A stretch of 43,294 nucleotides of DNA, from assembly GCA_944390615.1 (NCBI GenBank), contig CALXRJ010000084.1, forward strand, positions 1 to 43,294, given 5' to 3'. Shown one piece after another: positions 24,858-35,105 of the stretch. The notes beneath the pieces were generated by a model. That model was not told where the DNA came from. It did no database searches and saw only the letters and a program-made list of their open reading frames with translations. How positions within the stretch are numbered: position 1 is the first letter of the stretch; each line of letters opens with the position of its first letter. The stretch is from an uncultured Clostridia bacterium (GTDB taxonomy: Bacteria > Bacillota > Clostridia > TANB77 > CAG-508). A program made the translations under genes and the position numbers.

Positions 24858-26564
24858 ATGAATGAAATACAGTCTAAATTAAAATATATTTTTATACTCA
24901 TTTTATTTGTCATATTCATATTTGGATTTCCCAATCCACAAACTTATGGATATGAGATACATTATGAAGATGAAGGCCCAGATGTTGAAGATGAGAGTAC
25001 CAAGTGGTATTTTACCTATTATTCAGATGGAAATGGGGGCTTAGGACACATTAATCCACTCACAGGAAGTAGCTTTGTACAAGAGGATTGGCAAGTAAAT
25101 GAAACATATGGGTGGCATGAATGGACCTATAATGGAGTTACCTATGTTGTAATGGCTGCAGCCACACTAGAGGGGCTAGATGAATTACCAAATTCGCGAT
25201 ATCCTTTTATTGATAGACAAGATAATATCCATTATTTCCACTATGGTACAGCCGATAATGATTGGAATTATTCTACTTTTCAGTTTCAATTTGTGGATAA
25301 TGATGATACAACCATTTATAATGGAATTGTTTTAGATACTTGTGAGTTAGCACTTGATCCATCAGACCCTAAGTGGGATGAGTTAGGATATGGAGCCAAA
25401 CCAGAAAATACACAATGGCTAGATGTACATGTACCAATTGGTTATCCAGAAACAAGTAAATATGCTAAATTTAATGGAAAAGAAATCAGATTAACATCTA
25501 CAGGAACCTTTTCTTCCAGTGCAGGAACGACAAGTACAACACGAAAAAAAGAGTTGTTATTAGAATTATTAGCAAAAGGATTGGGGATGGCTGGTGATTT
25601 TCTACAATTATTAATAAATTCACTAGAAACCAGTACATCAGCGGTTCAGCTTACTTACACACAAAATGAAATAAAAGCAAAAAACAATTTAGCAGAGGCA
25701 ATTCAACTCGAAGATGCTGGTTCAGAAATAGAAAATGAAACTATCAAAACCATTAATATTTCCGATAAAATTGATAATGAAGCGGGAAATAAAGTAACTG
25801 TATTTACAGCAAATACAGAAATTCCTGTTATTCCAATTGATGCTTACACATCTTCTATTGATCAATTACAATTATTTGATATTAATTTTTTTGATACCAC
25901 AAATGAAAATTCCAATAAGTATTGGAGAGTTATTAGAAACGTAGTTTCTGTGGTTAGCCATTCTGTTTTATATATAGCTGCAGCATTATTAATTACCATG
26001 TTAATTTGGAGAAGTATATTACTGGTAAAGTCATCACTAGGGGATGACCCAGAAGGGGCAGCAGAATCTAGAAAAATGATTGATAATTGGGTAAAAGCTA
26101 TATTTTTAATCAGCATAGTATATGTTATTATGACATTATTAATGTATTTATATAAAAATGTATTAAGTATTATTTTAAATGGAAATGAAACATTGTACCC
26201 GATAAGACTTAATGTTGAAAATGTATATTCTTTTAATACAAACTATATTGGTTATTTTAAATATATGAGTTTACAAGCAGATGTGTTAGCATCTTTAAAA
26301 TATTCATTTATTTATTTTTTAATGACTTGGTTTGTTATGGGGCCATGGTGTCTATTTATGTTAGCAAGAACCATTATCATAGGTGGACTTATCATGGTAG
26401 CACCACTTGTAGCAGTTACTGCTATGAGAGAAAAATCACCTAAAAAAGGATTTAATTTAACCAATATTTTACAATTTAACAATTGGTTAAAAACCTATTT
26501 AATTTGGCTTTGGATACCATTAATTGTAGTGATTATCTATAGAATTGTTTTACAAGTTGGATAG
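24858..26564 (+). CDS. VirB6-like polytopic membrane protein 1
   Basis: 568 residues with a signal-type N-terminal helix (YIFILILFVIFIFGFP). A large extracytoplasmic domain of about 330 residues, rich in Trp, Tyr and Asp, follows. Then comes the shared family signature NTEIPVIPIDAYTSS ... DINFFDT and about five membrane helices (residues 370-568). The last helices contain GGLIMVAPLVAVTAMREK, like the conserved loop of VirB6/TrbL inner-membrane channel proteins. It is the most divergent of the five paralogues here. It would form part of the translocation channel. Confidence 0.78.
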   Translation: MNEIQSKLKYIFILILFVIFIFGFPNPQTYGYEIHYEDEGPDVEDESTKWYFTYYSDGNGGLGHINPLTGSSFVQEDWQVNETYGWHEWTYNGVTYVVMAAATLEGLDELPNSRYPFIDRQDNIHYFHYGTADNDWNYSTFQFQFVDNDDTTIYNGIVLDTCELALDPSDPKWDELGYGAKPENTQWLDVHVPIGYPETSKYAKFNGKEIRLTSTGTFSSSAGTTSTTRKKELLLELLAKGLGMAGDFLQLLINSLETSTSAVQLTYTQNEIKAKNNLAEAIQLEDAGSEIENETIKTINISDKIDNEAGNKVTVFTANTEIPVIPIDAYTSSIDQLQLFDINFFDTTNENSNKYWRVIRNVVSVVSHSVLYIAAALLITMLIWRSILLVKSSLGDDPEGAAESRKMIDNWVKAIFLISIVYVIMTLLMYLYKNVLSIILNGNETLYPIRLNVENVYSFNTNYIGYFKYMSLQADVLASLKYSFIYFLMTWFVMGPWCLFMLARTIIIGGLIMVAPLVAVTAMREKSPKKGFNLTNILQFNNWLKTYLIWLWIPLIVVIIYRIVLQVG

Positions 26565-26576
26565 AAAGGAGGAGCT

Positions 26577-28365
26577 GTGGGAAAGAAAAGTATTGTAAAA
26601 ATTTTAATCATTCTCATTTTCTTTTTGACAATAACTACAGGAAAAACTTATGGAACTGTTGGAACTGGGATAAATAAAAGCCTTACAAAATGGACAAGTC
26701 TATCTGTTGGAATGGAAAAAGAGGAAAAACAACAAATGGTTGATGAGTTTTTAGAAAAGTTACGTCAAGATTTTCAATATGAGGGAGATACAATTAATTA
26801 TGAGATGAGAATGTTGACACAAATTTCTATTGTAAAAAAAACTCAAACACTTATATCTCAACTACCATGGCTCGAAGATGAATATACTTATACGGTAAGA
26901 ATTCGGAACAGGAAGTGAAAGTGAAGCTTTAATCTCTGATATTAGTGAAAATAGCTTAATTAATACATATGGAGCACCAGCAAATCCTCAAGTAGGAGAT
27001 AGATGGGAAGCTTTAATTATTGTTCAATCTACTTCATCTAAAATATCCTTTTTTATGGACGGTTATTTTTATGTACTGAAATTAAAAGAAGTTTATACAG
27101 GAGAAGAAGATATTAAACAAGGAATGGAAGTTACAATTGATGATGAGGCATATACATTTATGGGCTTATTAGATAGAGACTCTCCTGGAGAGATTGTTGA
27201 GAATGTTACAGATGCTACTTCCAAATTTGTTTTAGGGGTAAAAGAGTTTAAAGAAAATTTTGATCATAATGCACCAGGAACGATATTCACTATTTTATTA
27301 GATTTACTTAGAACTTTGATTGATGGAATACAAATTATAATAAATACCATTCAAACTTCGACTCTTCATACCTTATGGGATTTTAGGTTAGCCTATAGTT
27401 ATGATTATTTAGTTTCTGATCGAGAAGCAGGAGAAGAAATGGAAAATGTAGACCCAGAAAGTAATAGATATGATAATAGTGCAGGCAATAGAGATATATA
27501 TACCAATGTAAGTGAATTTATGGGAGAAGCTTATGTAACAGATGAAGAAAGACAAAAATATATTTATATTAATGGCGATACCTATGCTTTTGATAGTTCT
27601 ACAGAAATACCAGTTATTCCAATTGATATTTATAACTTAGGAGTAGGAGACATTGGATTTCTAGATATCAATTTCTTTACAGGGGATGAAACACATGAAG
27701 AAGGATCTCCTTGGATGACTTTACGAAATATTGCAAGTACCATTATGCATATAACTTTGTACTTAGCAGCAGCATTTTTGATTTTAACTTTAATTTGGAA
27801 TGGAATCCATATTGTAAGAGGCTCACTAGATACGCCAGAAAAACAAGCAGAGCGTAAAAAAGGCATACAGAGATTTTTTACTTCATTACTGATGCTAGTA
27901 GGTTCTATTGTTGTTATGGCATTATGTATTTTTGCAAGTGATATGTTAGTACAAGATTTAAAGGCAGAAGATCATGAACTACCTATTCGTGTAAATGTTA
28001 GTTTTTCTTCTGATTCTGAGATGACAGGATATAGTTTTAGTACGAATTTTACAGGTTATGTAAGATATATGACACAAATTCAAGATGTAGATATGGCAGC
28101 ACAAAAGGCGGTTTATGTATTAGAATATTTAGCTTTAGTTATAGTAAATGTAATTGGTGGGGTATTTATGCTACTTAGAATGGTAGTGATGCTGTTTTTA
28201 GCAATACTGGGACCAATTGTTGCCGCTATGAATGCTTTGAATAGAGAAGGTAATACGGTGTTGAACTTTAAAACTTGGGCTGAATTGTATATAGCTTTGG
28301 CAGCTGTACAAATATTTTTAGCAATTGCTGCAAGGATTATATTAGAATGTTCCATATTCAATTAG
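26577..28365 (+). CDS. VirB6-like protein 2, read through a +1 frameshift at CGG-A
   Basis: GTG 26577 after AAAGGAGGAG opens a signal sequence (ILIILIFFLTITTGKTYGT) and a short domain. The frame reaches CGG at 26904 and then a stop at 26918. Skipping the C at 26904 gives GGA ACA GGA and an uninterrupted frame to 28365, for about 595 residues. This equals the length of the unbroken paralogue at 30216 (581). After the break it has the signatures GNRDIYTNVSEF and STEIPVIPIDIYN, then LDINFF, then five or so membrane helices including the tract RNIASTIMHITLYLAAAFLI. It should be a channel component like its neighbours. Without frameshifting, only a 113-residue secreted fragment would be made. Confidence 0.78.
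26904..26907 (+). other. Candidate +1 frameshift site CGG-A in VirB6-like gene 2
   Basis: Zero frame reads AGA ATT CGG AAC; the continuing frame reads GGA ACA GGA. The result YTVRI-G-TGSE aligns with YSVTL-G-NKEM of the unbroken paralogue, where the glycine is a plain GGA at 30519-30521. Confidence 0.8.
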
Positions 28366-28405
28366 ATAGAAAATTCGCTAACAACAGGCAGAAAGGAGAA
28401 TAAGT

Positions 28406-30158
28406 TTGAAACATAAAATACGAAAAATACCTATTGTCCTAATTTTAATAGTAATGATTTATGCCACTAGCTCTTATGGTTTTATAAAAACAGATTATAG
28501 CAGTAATATAATGGTAATGAGTTGGACTGGAAATTCTAAAACCAATGAAGAATTAACAGAAGATTTGAAAAATGCTTTTAACTATGAAGGACAAACAGCG
28601 ACAACAGAAATAAAATTAAAAACATATATTACGATAACATATGTAAATGAAGAAAATAATACCTATCAAATCAATTTTCGGAAATTACAATGTAAATGTC
28701 TCTAAAGGAGCAGATGGTGAATTGTGGGAATTTTGGAATTGGTCAACAGCGACAAGTTCTTTTACAATAGATCAATTAAAAGAATTATTTGGACTAGATC
28801 AAAGTGTTACAGATGAGGACTTATCTCTAAATTATACTTGGAGAGTGAATTTAGTAGCAAGATCTGACGGAGAAATATCACAAGATAGTATGTCAGCTAC
28901 TACCTATTATTTAAAAGAATTATATGCCGGAGATGATTTAGATGCGATTGATGCATCTGTAACAGATAATACAGAAATTGAAACAGGGGCAGACTTTGTA
29001 GATAACACCGTAGGAACTGTGGCTAATACATGGGATTTTGTAACAGATTTTATAGCTGACCAAGCAAAAACAGTAGCAAAACTAATTTTAAATGGGTTAA
29101 TAGGTATTTTTGATGCTCTGCAAATGTTAGCAAATTCACTTCAAACAGCTCCACTGGGGACAGTGCTTGATTTTAAAATTACTTACAGTTATCAAGAATT
29201 AGTAAGAGATAAAAACAATGGCATAATAGCACAAAGAGCAGAAGAACAGGGGCAACCCTATGAGCAATCTAATGGAAAGCGAGATATGTATACCAATGTA
29301 AGCGAGTTTGAGGAACAAGATAGTGTGTCTTTTGAAGGGCAAAAATATATTTATATTGATGGAGAAGAAAAAGGTTTTTCGGAAGACACCGAAATACCAG
29401 TTATTCCGGTAGATTTTTATAATTTAGCTATTGGAAATATTGGTTTAACAGATATCAACTTCTTTTCTACCAATGGGAAACATGCGGAAGACTCTTCTTG
29501 GATGATTTTAAAAAATATTGCGGTAACTATTATGCATATTACACTTTATGCAGGCGCTGCTATTTTAATGATAACATTAATTTGGCATGGAGTTTGTATT
29601 GTAAGAGGGTCTTTAGATAATCCAAAAAATAGACTAGAACATAAAGAAGGACTAAAAAAATTTTTTATTTCACTTCTTATGCTAGTAGGTTCGATTGTGA
29701 TTATGGCATTATGTATTTTTGCCAGTGACCTATTTTTAGGAAAATTTAGATCCGAAACCAATGAATACGAACTTCCTGTTAGAGTAAATGTTAGTTTTTC
29801 TTCTGATTCTGGCATGGATGGATATAGTTTTAGTACCAATATTACAGGATATATTAGATATATGGCTCAAATTGCCAATATCGATAATGTGGGAGAAAAA
29901 GCAGCATATACACTTGGTTATATGGCTCTAGTCATTGTAAATTTGGCAGGTGGAACGCTTATGGTATTAAGAATGGTTGGTATGTTGTTTTTAGCCATAC
30001 TAGGACCAATTACAGCAGTAATGTATGCAACGAATACAGAAAGTAAAGGAATTTTAAATTATAGAGAATGGGTTAGCTTATATGCATGTGGGGCTGCTAT
30101 ACAGGTATTTTTGGCAATCGTTGCTTTCATTATTTTGGAAAGTACAGTTTTTAATTAA
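28406..30158 (+). CDS. VirB6-like protein 3, read through a +1 frameshift at CGG-A
   Basis: TTG 28406 after AAAGGAG opens a signal helix (IPIVLILIVMIYATSSYGF). The frame meets CGG at 28679 and stops at 28705. Skipping the C gives GGA AAT TAC and a frame open to 30158, for about 583 residues. Motifs after the break are GKRDMYTNVSEF, DTEIPVIPVDFYN, TDINFF and a C-terminal set of membrane helices including LMLVGSIVIMALCIFASDLF. Downstream of the signature it is very similar to VirB6-like 2 and 4. An ATG in the +1 frame (28647) could start a truncated form without signal peptide, but it lacks a Shine-Dalgarno. Confidence 0.78.
28679..28682 (+). other. Candidate +1 frameshift site CGG-A in VirB6-like gene 3
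   Basis: Zero frame reads AAT TTT CGG AAA; the continuing frame reads GGA AAT TAC. The product YQINF-G-NYNV aligns with YSVTL-G-NKEM in the unbroken paralogue. Confidence 0.8.
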
Positions 30159-30215
30159 TAAATAGAAACAAAAGCATAAAAAAAGAAAGGATAGAACCAT
30201 GAGGATGGAGGAAAA

Positions 30216-31961
30216 GTGGTGAAAAAATATAGATATAAAATCATATGGATACTAATTGTATTTTTTATGATGATTCCTAAAAATACATATGCATTACACC
30301 AGACAGGAGAAAATGTTTCATCCATTATATTGTATAGGAAAAATTATGAAAGTTTAACAACAGCAGGAGAGATTCATGGAGAAGATATATTAGAAAGATT
30401 AAAAGAAGATTTTGGCTATGAGGGTGATTTAGTAACCCCTTTAAGAATTAGAACAACTGTTACCATAACAGATACATCGAAAAGTTTATTTACAGCAAGA
30501 AAATATAGTGTAACCTTAGGAAATAAAGAAATGGGGGAGTATACAAAGGATGGATTAATAGCAACATTTGGGTATGAAGAACCAGAGGGACAAGAGAATC
30601 AAGATATTGAAGTTGGTACAAGTTGGCCAATTACGATAGGTGCTGAAGTACATCAACCAGATACATCAACAGATGAATCGACAAGACCAATAGGTACTAG
30701 TGTGGTTTTTTATACTTATGTAATCAGAGCTTCTGAAATTTGGACTGGAAATGATGAACCTGCTGATACGCCAACAACCCCAGTTGATATAGACACAGGT
30801 TCGCTTTCAGGAGATATTCAAAATACAGTTAATACAGTTAATGAATTTGCTAATTTTTTACAAAATCCAATAGGAAATTTTTGCAATTTTTTCTCGGAAT
30901 TGTTTATAAGGATATTTGATGCATTACAAAATCTTATGAATAAAATTCAAACGATTCCTCTCCATACAAGTGGAGATGATACATGTACCTATACTTATTC
31001 GCAATTAGAAATGGATAAACAAGCAGGATTAGATGCACAAATAGCAAAAGAAGAAGGCAGAGATTATGACCAAGATGCAGGAAATAGAGATGTTTATACA
31101 AATGTAAGTGGATTTAGAGGAGAAGATTATGTAACTTATGAAGGTCAAAAATATATTTATATAGATGGATATGAAAAAGGTTTTACAAGAGACACAGAAA
31201 TACCAGTTATTCCAATGGATACCTATAATTTAGCAATAGGAGATATTATATTTGCAGATATTAATTTTTTTACACTAGATGAAAATAATGAGGAAAATTG
31301 GCTATGGAATATAGTAGTTACCATTATGCATATAACTTTTTATGTAGGAGCAGCAGTTTTACTTACGATTTTAATTTGGCATGCAATTAATGTTGTAAAA
31401 AGCTCTTTAGATAATCCAGAAGCCAAAAAAGAACATCGTAAAGGAGTAAAAAGATTTTTTATTTCTCTTCTAATGCTAGTAGGATCAATTGTAATTATGG
31501 CTTTATGCATTTTTGCAAGTGATATGTTTATGGGAGATTTAAAATCAAATACAAGAGAACTTCCTATCAGAGTAAATGTAACTTTTTCAGATACTTCAAA
31601 TTCTGAAACAGAACAAGCAGGTTATAGCTTTAGTACCAATATTACAGGATATTTGCGATATATGGCTCAAATACAAGATATTGATAAATATGCTGAAAAA
31701 ACTCTTTATACATTTGCTTACATGGTAATGGTACTACTAAATTGCATAGCTGGAGCTTTTATGACAATAGTAAGACCTTTGGTGATCATGCTATTATCTA
31801 TATTAGGACCAATTATTGCGGTTTTACATGCTCTTGAAATTGAAAATAAAAAAATGTTAAGTTATCAAGAATGGGTTAAATTATATTTAATCATATCTTC
31901 TGTACAAATCTTTTTAGCAATATCTATTAGAATTGTATTAGAAAGCTCAATTTTTAATTAG
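30216..31961 (+). CDS. VirB6-like protein 4 (no frame break)
   Basis: 581 residues from GTG 30216 (or GTG 30219) behind GGAGG. It has a signal helix (IIWILIVFFMMIPKNTYA), an extracytoplasmic region with YEGDLVTPLRIRTTVTIT and YSVTLGNKEMGEY, the signature GNRDVYTNVSGF and DTEIPVIPMDTYN, then ADINFF, and a C-terminal membrane domain (PLVIMLLSILGPIIAVLHAL). It is a paralogue of proteins 2 and 3 throughout its length. It serves as the internal control for the frameshift claim, because the glycine at the site is encoded by plain GGA. Confidence 0.8.
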   Translation: MVKKYRYKIIWILIVFFMMIPKNTYALHQTGENVSSIILYRKNYESLTTAGEIHGEDILERLKEDFGYEGDLVTPLRIRTTVTITDTSKSLFTARKYSVTLGNKEMGEYTKDGLIATFGYEEPEGQENQDIEVGTSWPITIGAEVHQPDTSTDESTRPIGTSVVFYTYVIRASEIWTGNDEPADTPTTPVDIDTGSLSGDIQNTVNTVNEFANFLQNPIGNFCNFFSELFIRIFDALQNLMNKIQTIPLHTSGDDTCTYTYSQLEMDKQAGLDAQIAKEEGRDYDQDAGNRDVYTNVSGFRGEDYVTYEGQKYIYIDGYEKGFTRDTEIPVIPMDTYNLAIGDIIFADINFFTLDENNEENWLWNIVVTIMHITFYVGAAVLLTILIWHAINVVKSSLDNPEAKKEHRKGVKRFFISLLMLVGSIVIMALCIFASDMFMGDLKSNTRELPIRVNVTFSDTSNSETEQAGYSFSTNITGYLRYMAQIQDIDKYAEKTLYTFAYMVMVLLNCIAGAFMTIVRPLVIMLLSILGPIIAVLHALEIENKKMLSYQEWVKLYLIISSVQIFLAISIRIVLESSIFN

Positions 31962-31973
31962 GAGGATTTAAAA

Positions 31974-34247
31974 ATGGATTTATTGATGATTATTTTACCA
32001 GCTGCATCTGTGATTGGTAGTATTATGTTTGCAGTATCCAAATTAAAAAAGACATTTGGAGTAAAAGTAGAAGGTGGTTCTTCTCCTATGTTAGGAGCAG
32101 GAGAAAGTAATAAAGCAAAGACCAAAACTTTAGAAAAACCCCCTGTACAAAATCCAGATGTTACAGGACAACCAAATATGATGCAACAAAATTATGGTGG
32201 AATTCCATCCGCAGGAGGTGGAGGCGTTGGTGCCAATGCAATTGTAGGTTTCATAAATGGTATTGGTGCTATTGCACAAAGTGGAAATGTTAAAAATAGC
32301 TTTATAGCAGGTCGTCAAATTACAGGTCCTGTTACTCAAAGTGGACAAATGATTTCCAATACCAAATTAAAGGGATTAAAACAATTAGATCAAGTAGGTA
32401 GTAATATTATTAATACAACCAGTCGTGGTAAAGTAACAATGAATCAAGGAAAGGCACAAACTACCATTTCAGATGGAAAAGTAAATATTAATCCATTAAA
32501 TAATGCAAGTAATTATATTTATGGCAATGTAAAAAGACTTCGTTCTGTAAATGGAAATATTTATACACAACAATTAAAAATTAATGGAATTTCGAAAGCA
32601 CAGACTTTAATTACCAAAAATTTTAAGGCACCAAAAGGAACTATGAGCAAAATGCAACAATTAGAGAGTGCTAGAAACTTTGGTTATTATCCAGAGCTTG
32701 GACAGTCAACAGAACAAGCTACAACCCATACAGTAGAAAAATTGACAGACCAAACAATAAAACAAATTGTAAGAAAAACAGCAAATGAGACAGTAAGACA
32801 AGTAATAAGACAGACTGTTGGAAATACAATGGCACAACAAATTGGTCAGACAGCTGGAGAAACAATTAGTCAAACAATGGGACAACAGATTGGTCAAACA
32901 GCAGGCCAAACCATGGCGGAGCAATTAGAAGAATCTTCAGGGAAAGGAATAGAACAACAAATTGGCGAAGCAGCAGGGCAAACAGTAGCACAACAATTGA
33001 ATCAAGCCACAGGTCAAAATCCTGCCCAACAGATTGGTCAGGCTGCAGGTCAGATCATCGTACAACAATTAGGTCAAACAGCGGGAACAAATATGACGCA
33101 ACAGATAGACCAAACAGTGATACAAAATATGGCTCAACCACTAGGGCAAATAGCAGGTTCAACAACAGTGCCATCAATAGTACAAGGAACTGGAACACCA
33201 AAAACATTGATTAGTGGAACCAATATGGGATTAACTTTAAATGACTTAAAAGTAGCACCAGTTTTACTTGGTGCAGATGGAAAACCGATCCGTTATAGTA
33301 CTTCTGATCCAAAGCAACAGTTAAAAATGTTAGAAATGCAAGATGTTTATAGTGATAAACAAAATGCAAACTTAACACCTGCTCAAAAACATGAATTTTA
33401 TACCATAACAAAAGCTGAAAAAACGGAAAGAATTATTGCTTCTGGTGGAAAAATTCCAACAGAAGAAGAAGGTAGTAAATATAAAAATGATTTAATAAGA
33501 GAACTTGTTGAATTGGCACCACAATTAAATAAACAACAAAAAATACAAGTTGTCAATCAAGCGATGGAAATGAGAAAAGCTAGAAAAAGAGAGCAACAAA
33601 TAACGCAACAAGCGTTAGCCGCAGAGAGAACAAACCAAAAATTAAATGTAACACAAGAAAACAGAAAGGCATTAGATGATTTATTAAGAGATACCAGTAC
33701 AGTATCAACTCATTTTAATAATTTTATAAGTGAAAATTTCGAAAATGTTCATAATCTAAGTGAACAAGAAATAAAAGCCATTGAACAACAAGCCAGAGAA
33801 AATATAAATAAAAGAGAAGATTTAACTTTAGAAGAAAAAGAAAAAGAATATGAAAAAATGAAAGATGAAATGCAAACAAAAGCATTAGAAGATAAAATGG
33901 CAGAATTAGAAGAAATGTTAAAAACAGAGATTTTGGATAATCCAGATGAGGCAAGAGAAATTTTAGGGGATAAAGGATTAGAATTATTGAAACAAAAATT
34001 GGATCAAATTCAAGCTGATCGAGATGCTATTTATCAAGAAATGTTAAACATGCAAAAGAAAAAGAAAACTTCATCTTATGAAGAATTTAAAAGAAGAAGA
34101 GATGCAGAAATGAAAAATGATCTTCAAAATGCAATTGGTACATTATACCCAGGTCAAGCCAATATTGTTTATCCAGAACAAACTGTTGTACCTTTTGTAT
34201 CAAGGCAAGCACGAGAAAGTGAATTAGAGAGAGAACAAATTGGATAG
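31974..34247 (+). CDS. Large protein with N-terminal membrane helix and Gln-rich 12-residue repeats
   Basis: 757 residues, ATG 31974 after AGGAGG, 12 bases beyond the VirB6-like 4 stop. One N-terminal membrane helix (LLMIILPAASVIGSIMFAV) is followed by a Gly-rich linker and a beta-like region with repeated Asn/Gly. Residues about 285-399 carry 12-residue repeats (pattern QQIGQTAGQTMx). The C-terminal third is charged coiled coil (KMAELEEMLKTEILDNPDEA and similar) predicted to be cytoplasmic or extended. In VirB6 proteins of some Gram-positive systems the C-terminal tail is very long; this may be a detached version of it. I do not recognise a named family. Confidence 0.72.
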   Translation: MDLLMIILPAASVIGSIMFAVSKLKKTFGVKVEGGSSPMLGAGESNKAKTKTLEKPPVQNPDVTGQPNMMQQNYGGIPSAGGGGVGANAIVGFINGIGAIAQSGNVKNSFIAGRQITGPVTQSGQMISNTKLKGLKQLDQVGSNIINTTSRGKVTMNQGKAQTTISDGKVNINPLNNASNYIYGNVKRLRSVNGNIYTQQLKINGISKAQTLITKNFKAPKGTMSKMQQLESARNFGYYPELGQSTEQATTHTVEKLTDQTIKQIVRKTANETVRQVIRQTVGNTMAQQIGQTAGETISQTMGQQIGQTAGQTMAEQLEESSGKGIEQQIGEAAGQTVAQQLNQATGQNPAQQIGQAAGQIIVQQLGQTAGTNMTQQIDQTVIQNMAQPLGQIAGSTTVPSIVQGTGTPKTLISGTNMGLTLNDLKVAPVLLGADGKPIRYSTSDPKQQLKMLEMQDVYSDKQNANLTPAQKHEFYTITKAEKTERIIASGGKIPTEEEGSKYKNDLIRELVELAPQLNKQQKIQVVNQAMEMRKARKREQQITQQALAAERTNQKLNVTQENRKALDDLLRDTSTVSTHFNNFISENFENVHNLSEQEIKAIEQQARENINKREDLTLEEKEKEYEKMKDEMQTKALEDKMAELEEMLKTEILDNPDEAREILGDKGLELLKQKLDQIQADRDAIYQEMLNMQKKKKTSSYEEFKRRRDAEMKNDLQNAIGTLYPGQANIVYPEQTVVPFVSRQARESELEREQIG
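32830..33170 (+). repeat. Tandem coding repeats of 36 bases (12 residues) in the large Gln-rich protein
   Basis: About nine units with consensus QQIGQTAGQTMx; the fixed positions are Gln-Gln, Gly-Gln, Ala-Gly and a hydrophobic residue. DNA copies are diverged but share CAACAGATTGGTCAAACAGC-like cores. The register of 12 does not match a simple heptad coiled coil. Confidence 0.75.
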
Positions 34248-34259
34248 GAGTAAATAATT

Positions 34260-35078
34260 TTGAAAGCCATAAAGAAATTTTTAATAATTGCTAGTATTAT
34301 TAGTACTTTAATAGGTATTATTTCCTTTGTTATATGGTTCATTTTCCTTTTAGATGACTTAGATCTGATTGATTTAGAAGATGCCACTACAAGTGTAAAC
34401 ACAGGGAACTCAATTGATTTAACCATTTCAGATGCGGAAATAGAAGATTTATTGACCATGTCAGAACAAGAAGTATGGCAAGGACTAACAGGTGGATTAT
34501 TAAGTGCTAGACCTTCAGAAGTACTACCTGAAAATGCAGGCCAAATAACAGAAGCTGTTACAAGTCAATTAGAAACAATAACAGTTCCTACTTGGGCATG
34601 GGAAAATGAAGGAGACACAACCAATTTAAATAAAGTAACCAAAAATAGAGAAATTCAAGTCAATAGATTTCTTGCTAAATTATGGACAGCGTTTTTTACG
34701 GATTTATATAATACAGATCCTAATTTTGTGATTGCAGAAGGATATTTAGGTGGTTATAGACTAGATGGAACTGGGGTTGGGCAAATTGGATATAAATCTG
34801 CCCATACCTATGGAGCAGCAATTGATATCAATGCCTATGAAGCTGGAAATCCATATGGAAGTCAACAACCTTATACAAAAGAAGAATGGGAAGCTTTGCC
34901 AGAAAATCATGTCAAATACCAAACTATTTATATTGATTCACCTATTGTACAAATTGCCCATAAATATACTTTATTATGGGGTGGAGAATGGAATGGAACT
35001 ACAAAAGATATTATGCATTTTAGTTTTGTGTGTGATGGAAAAACAAGAGAAGAGAGACTACAGTTATTTGCCAATTAG
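34260..35078 (+). CDS. M15-family peptidase (VanY / D-Ala-D-Ala carboxypeptidase-like), membrane-anchored
   Basis: 272 residues from TTG 34260 after ATAGGAG. An N-terminal membrane helix (IASIISTLIGIISFVIWFIF) is followed by a linker and a C-terminal peptidase domain. The zinc-binding motifs fit M15: SAHTYGAAIDIN (His and Asp) and DIMHFSF (His), with HKYTLLWGGEWNG between them. It would cut peptide stems of peptidoglycan on the outer face. In this operon a wall-opening role for passage of the secretion channel is likely, comparable to VirB1 or CwlT in other systems. Confidence 0.82.
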   Translation: MKAIKKFLIIASIISTLIGIISFVIWFIFLLDDLDLIDLEDATTSVNTGNSIDLTISDAEIEDLLTMSEQEVWQGLTGGLLSARPSEVLPENAGQITEAVTSQLETITVPTWAWENEGDTTNLNKVTKNREIQVNRFLAKLWTAFFTDLYNTDPNFVIAEGYLGGYRLDGTGVGQIGYKSAHTYGAAIDINAYEAGNPYGSQQPYTKEEWEALPENHVKYQTIYIDSPIVQIAHKYTLLWGGEWNGTTKDIMHFSFVCDGKTREERLQLFAN

Positions 35079-35105
35079 AGTTTAGATAAGGAGAATATAG
35101 TTATT

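Noticed and set aside
26904..28682. Classic slippery-sequence frameshifting
   Set aside because: P-site codons differ at the five sites and often cannot re-pair in the +1 frame (CCA to CAC, AGG to GGC); no shared upstream Shine-Dalgarno or downstream structure was seen.
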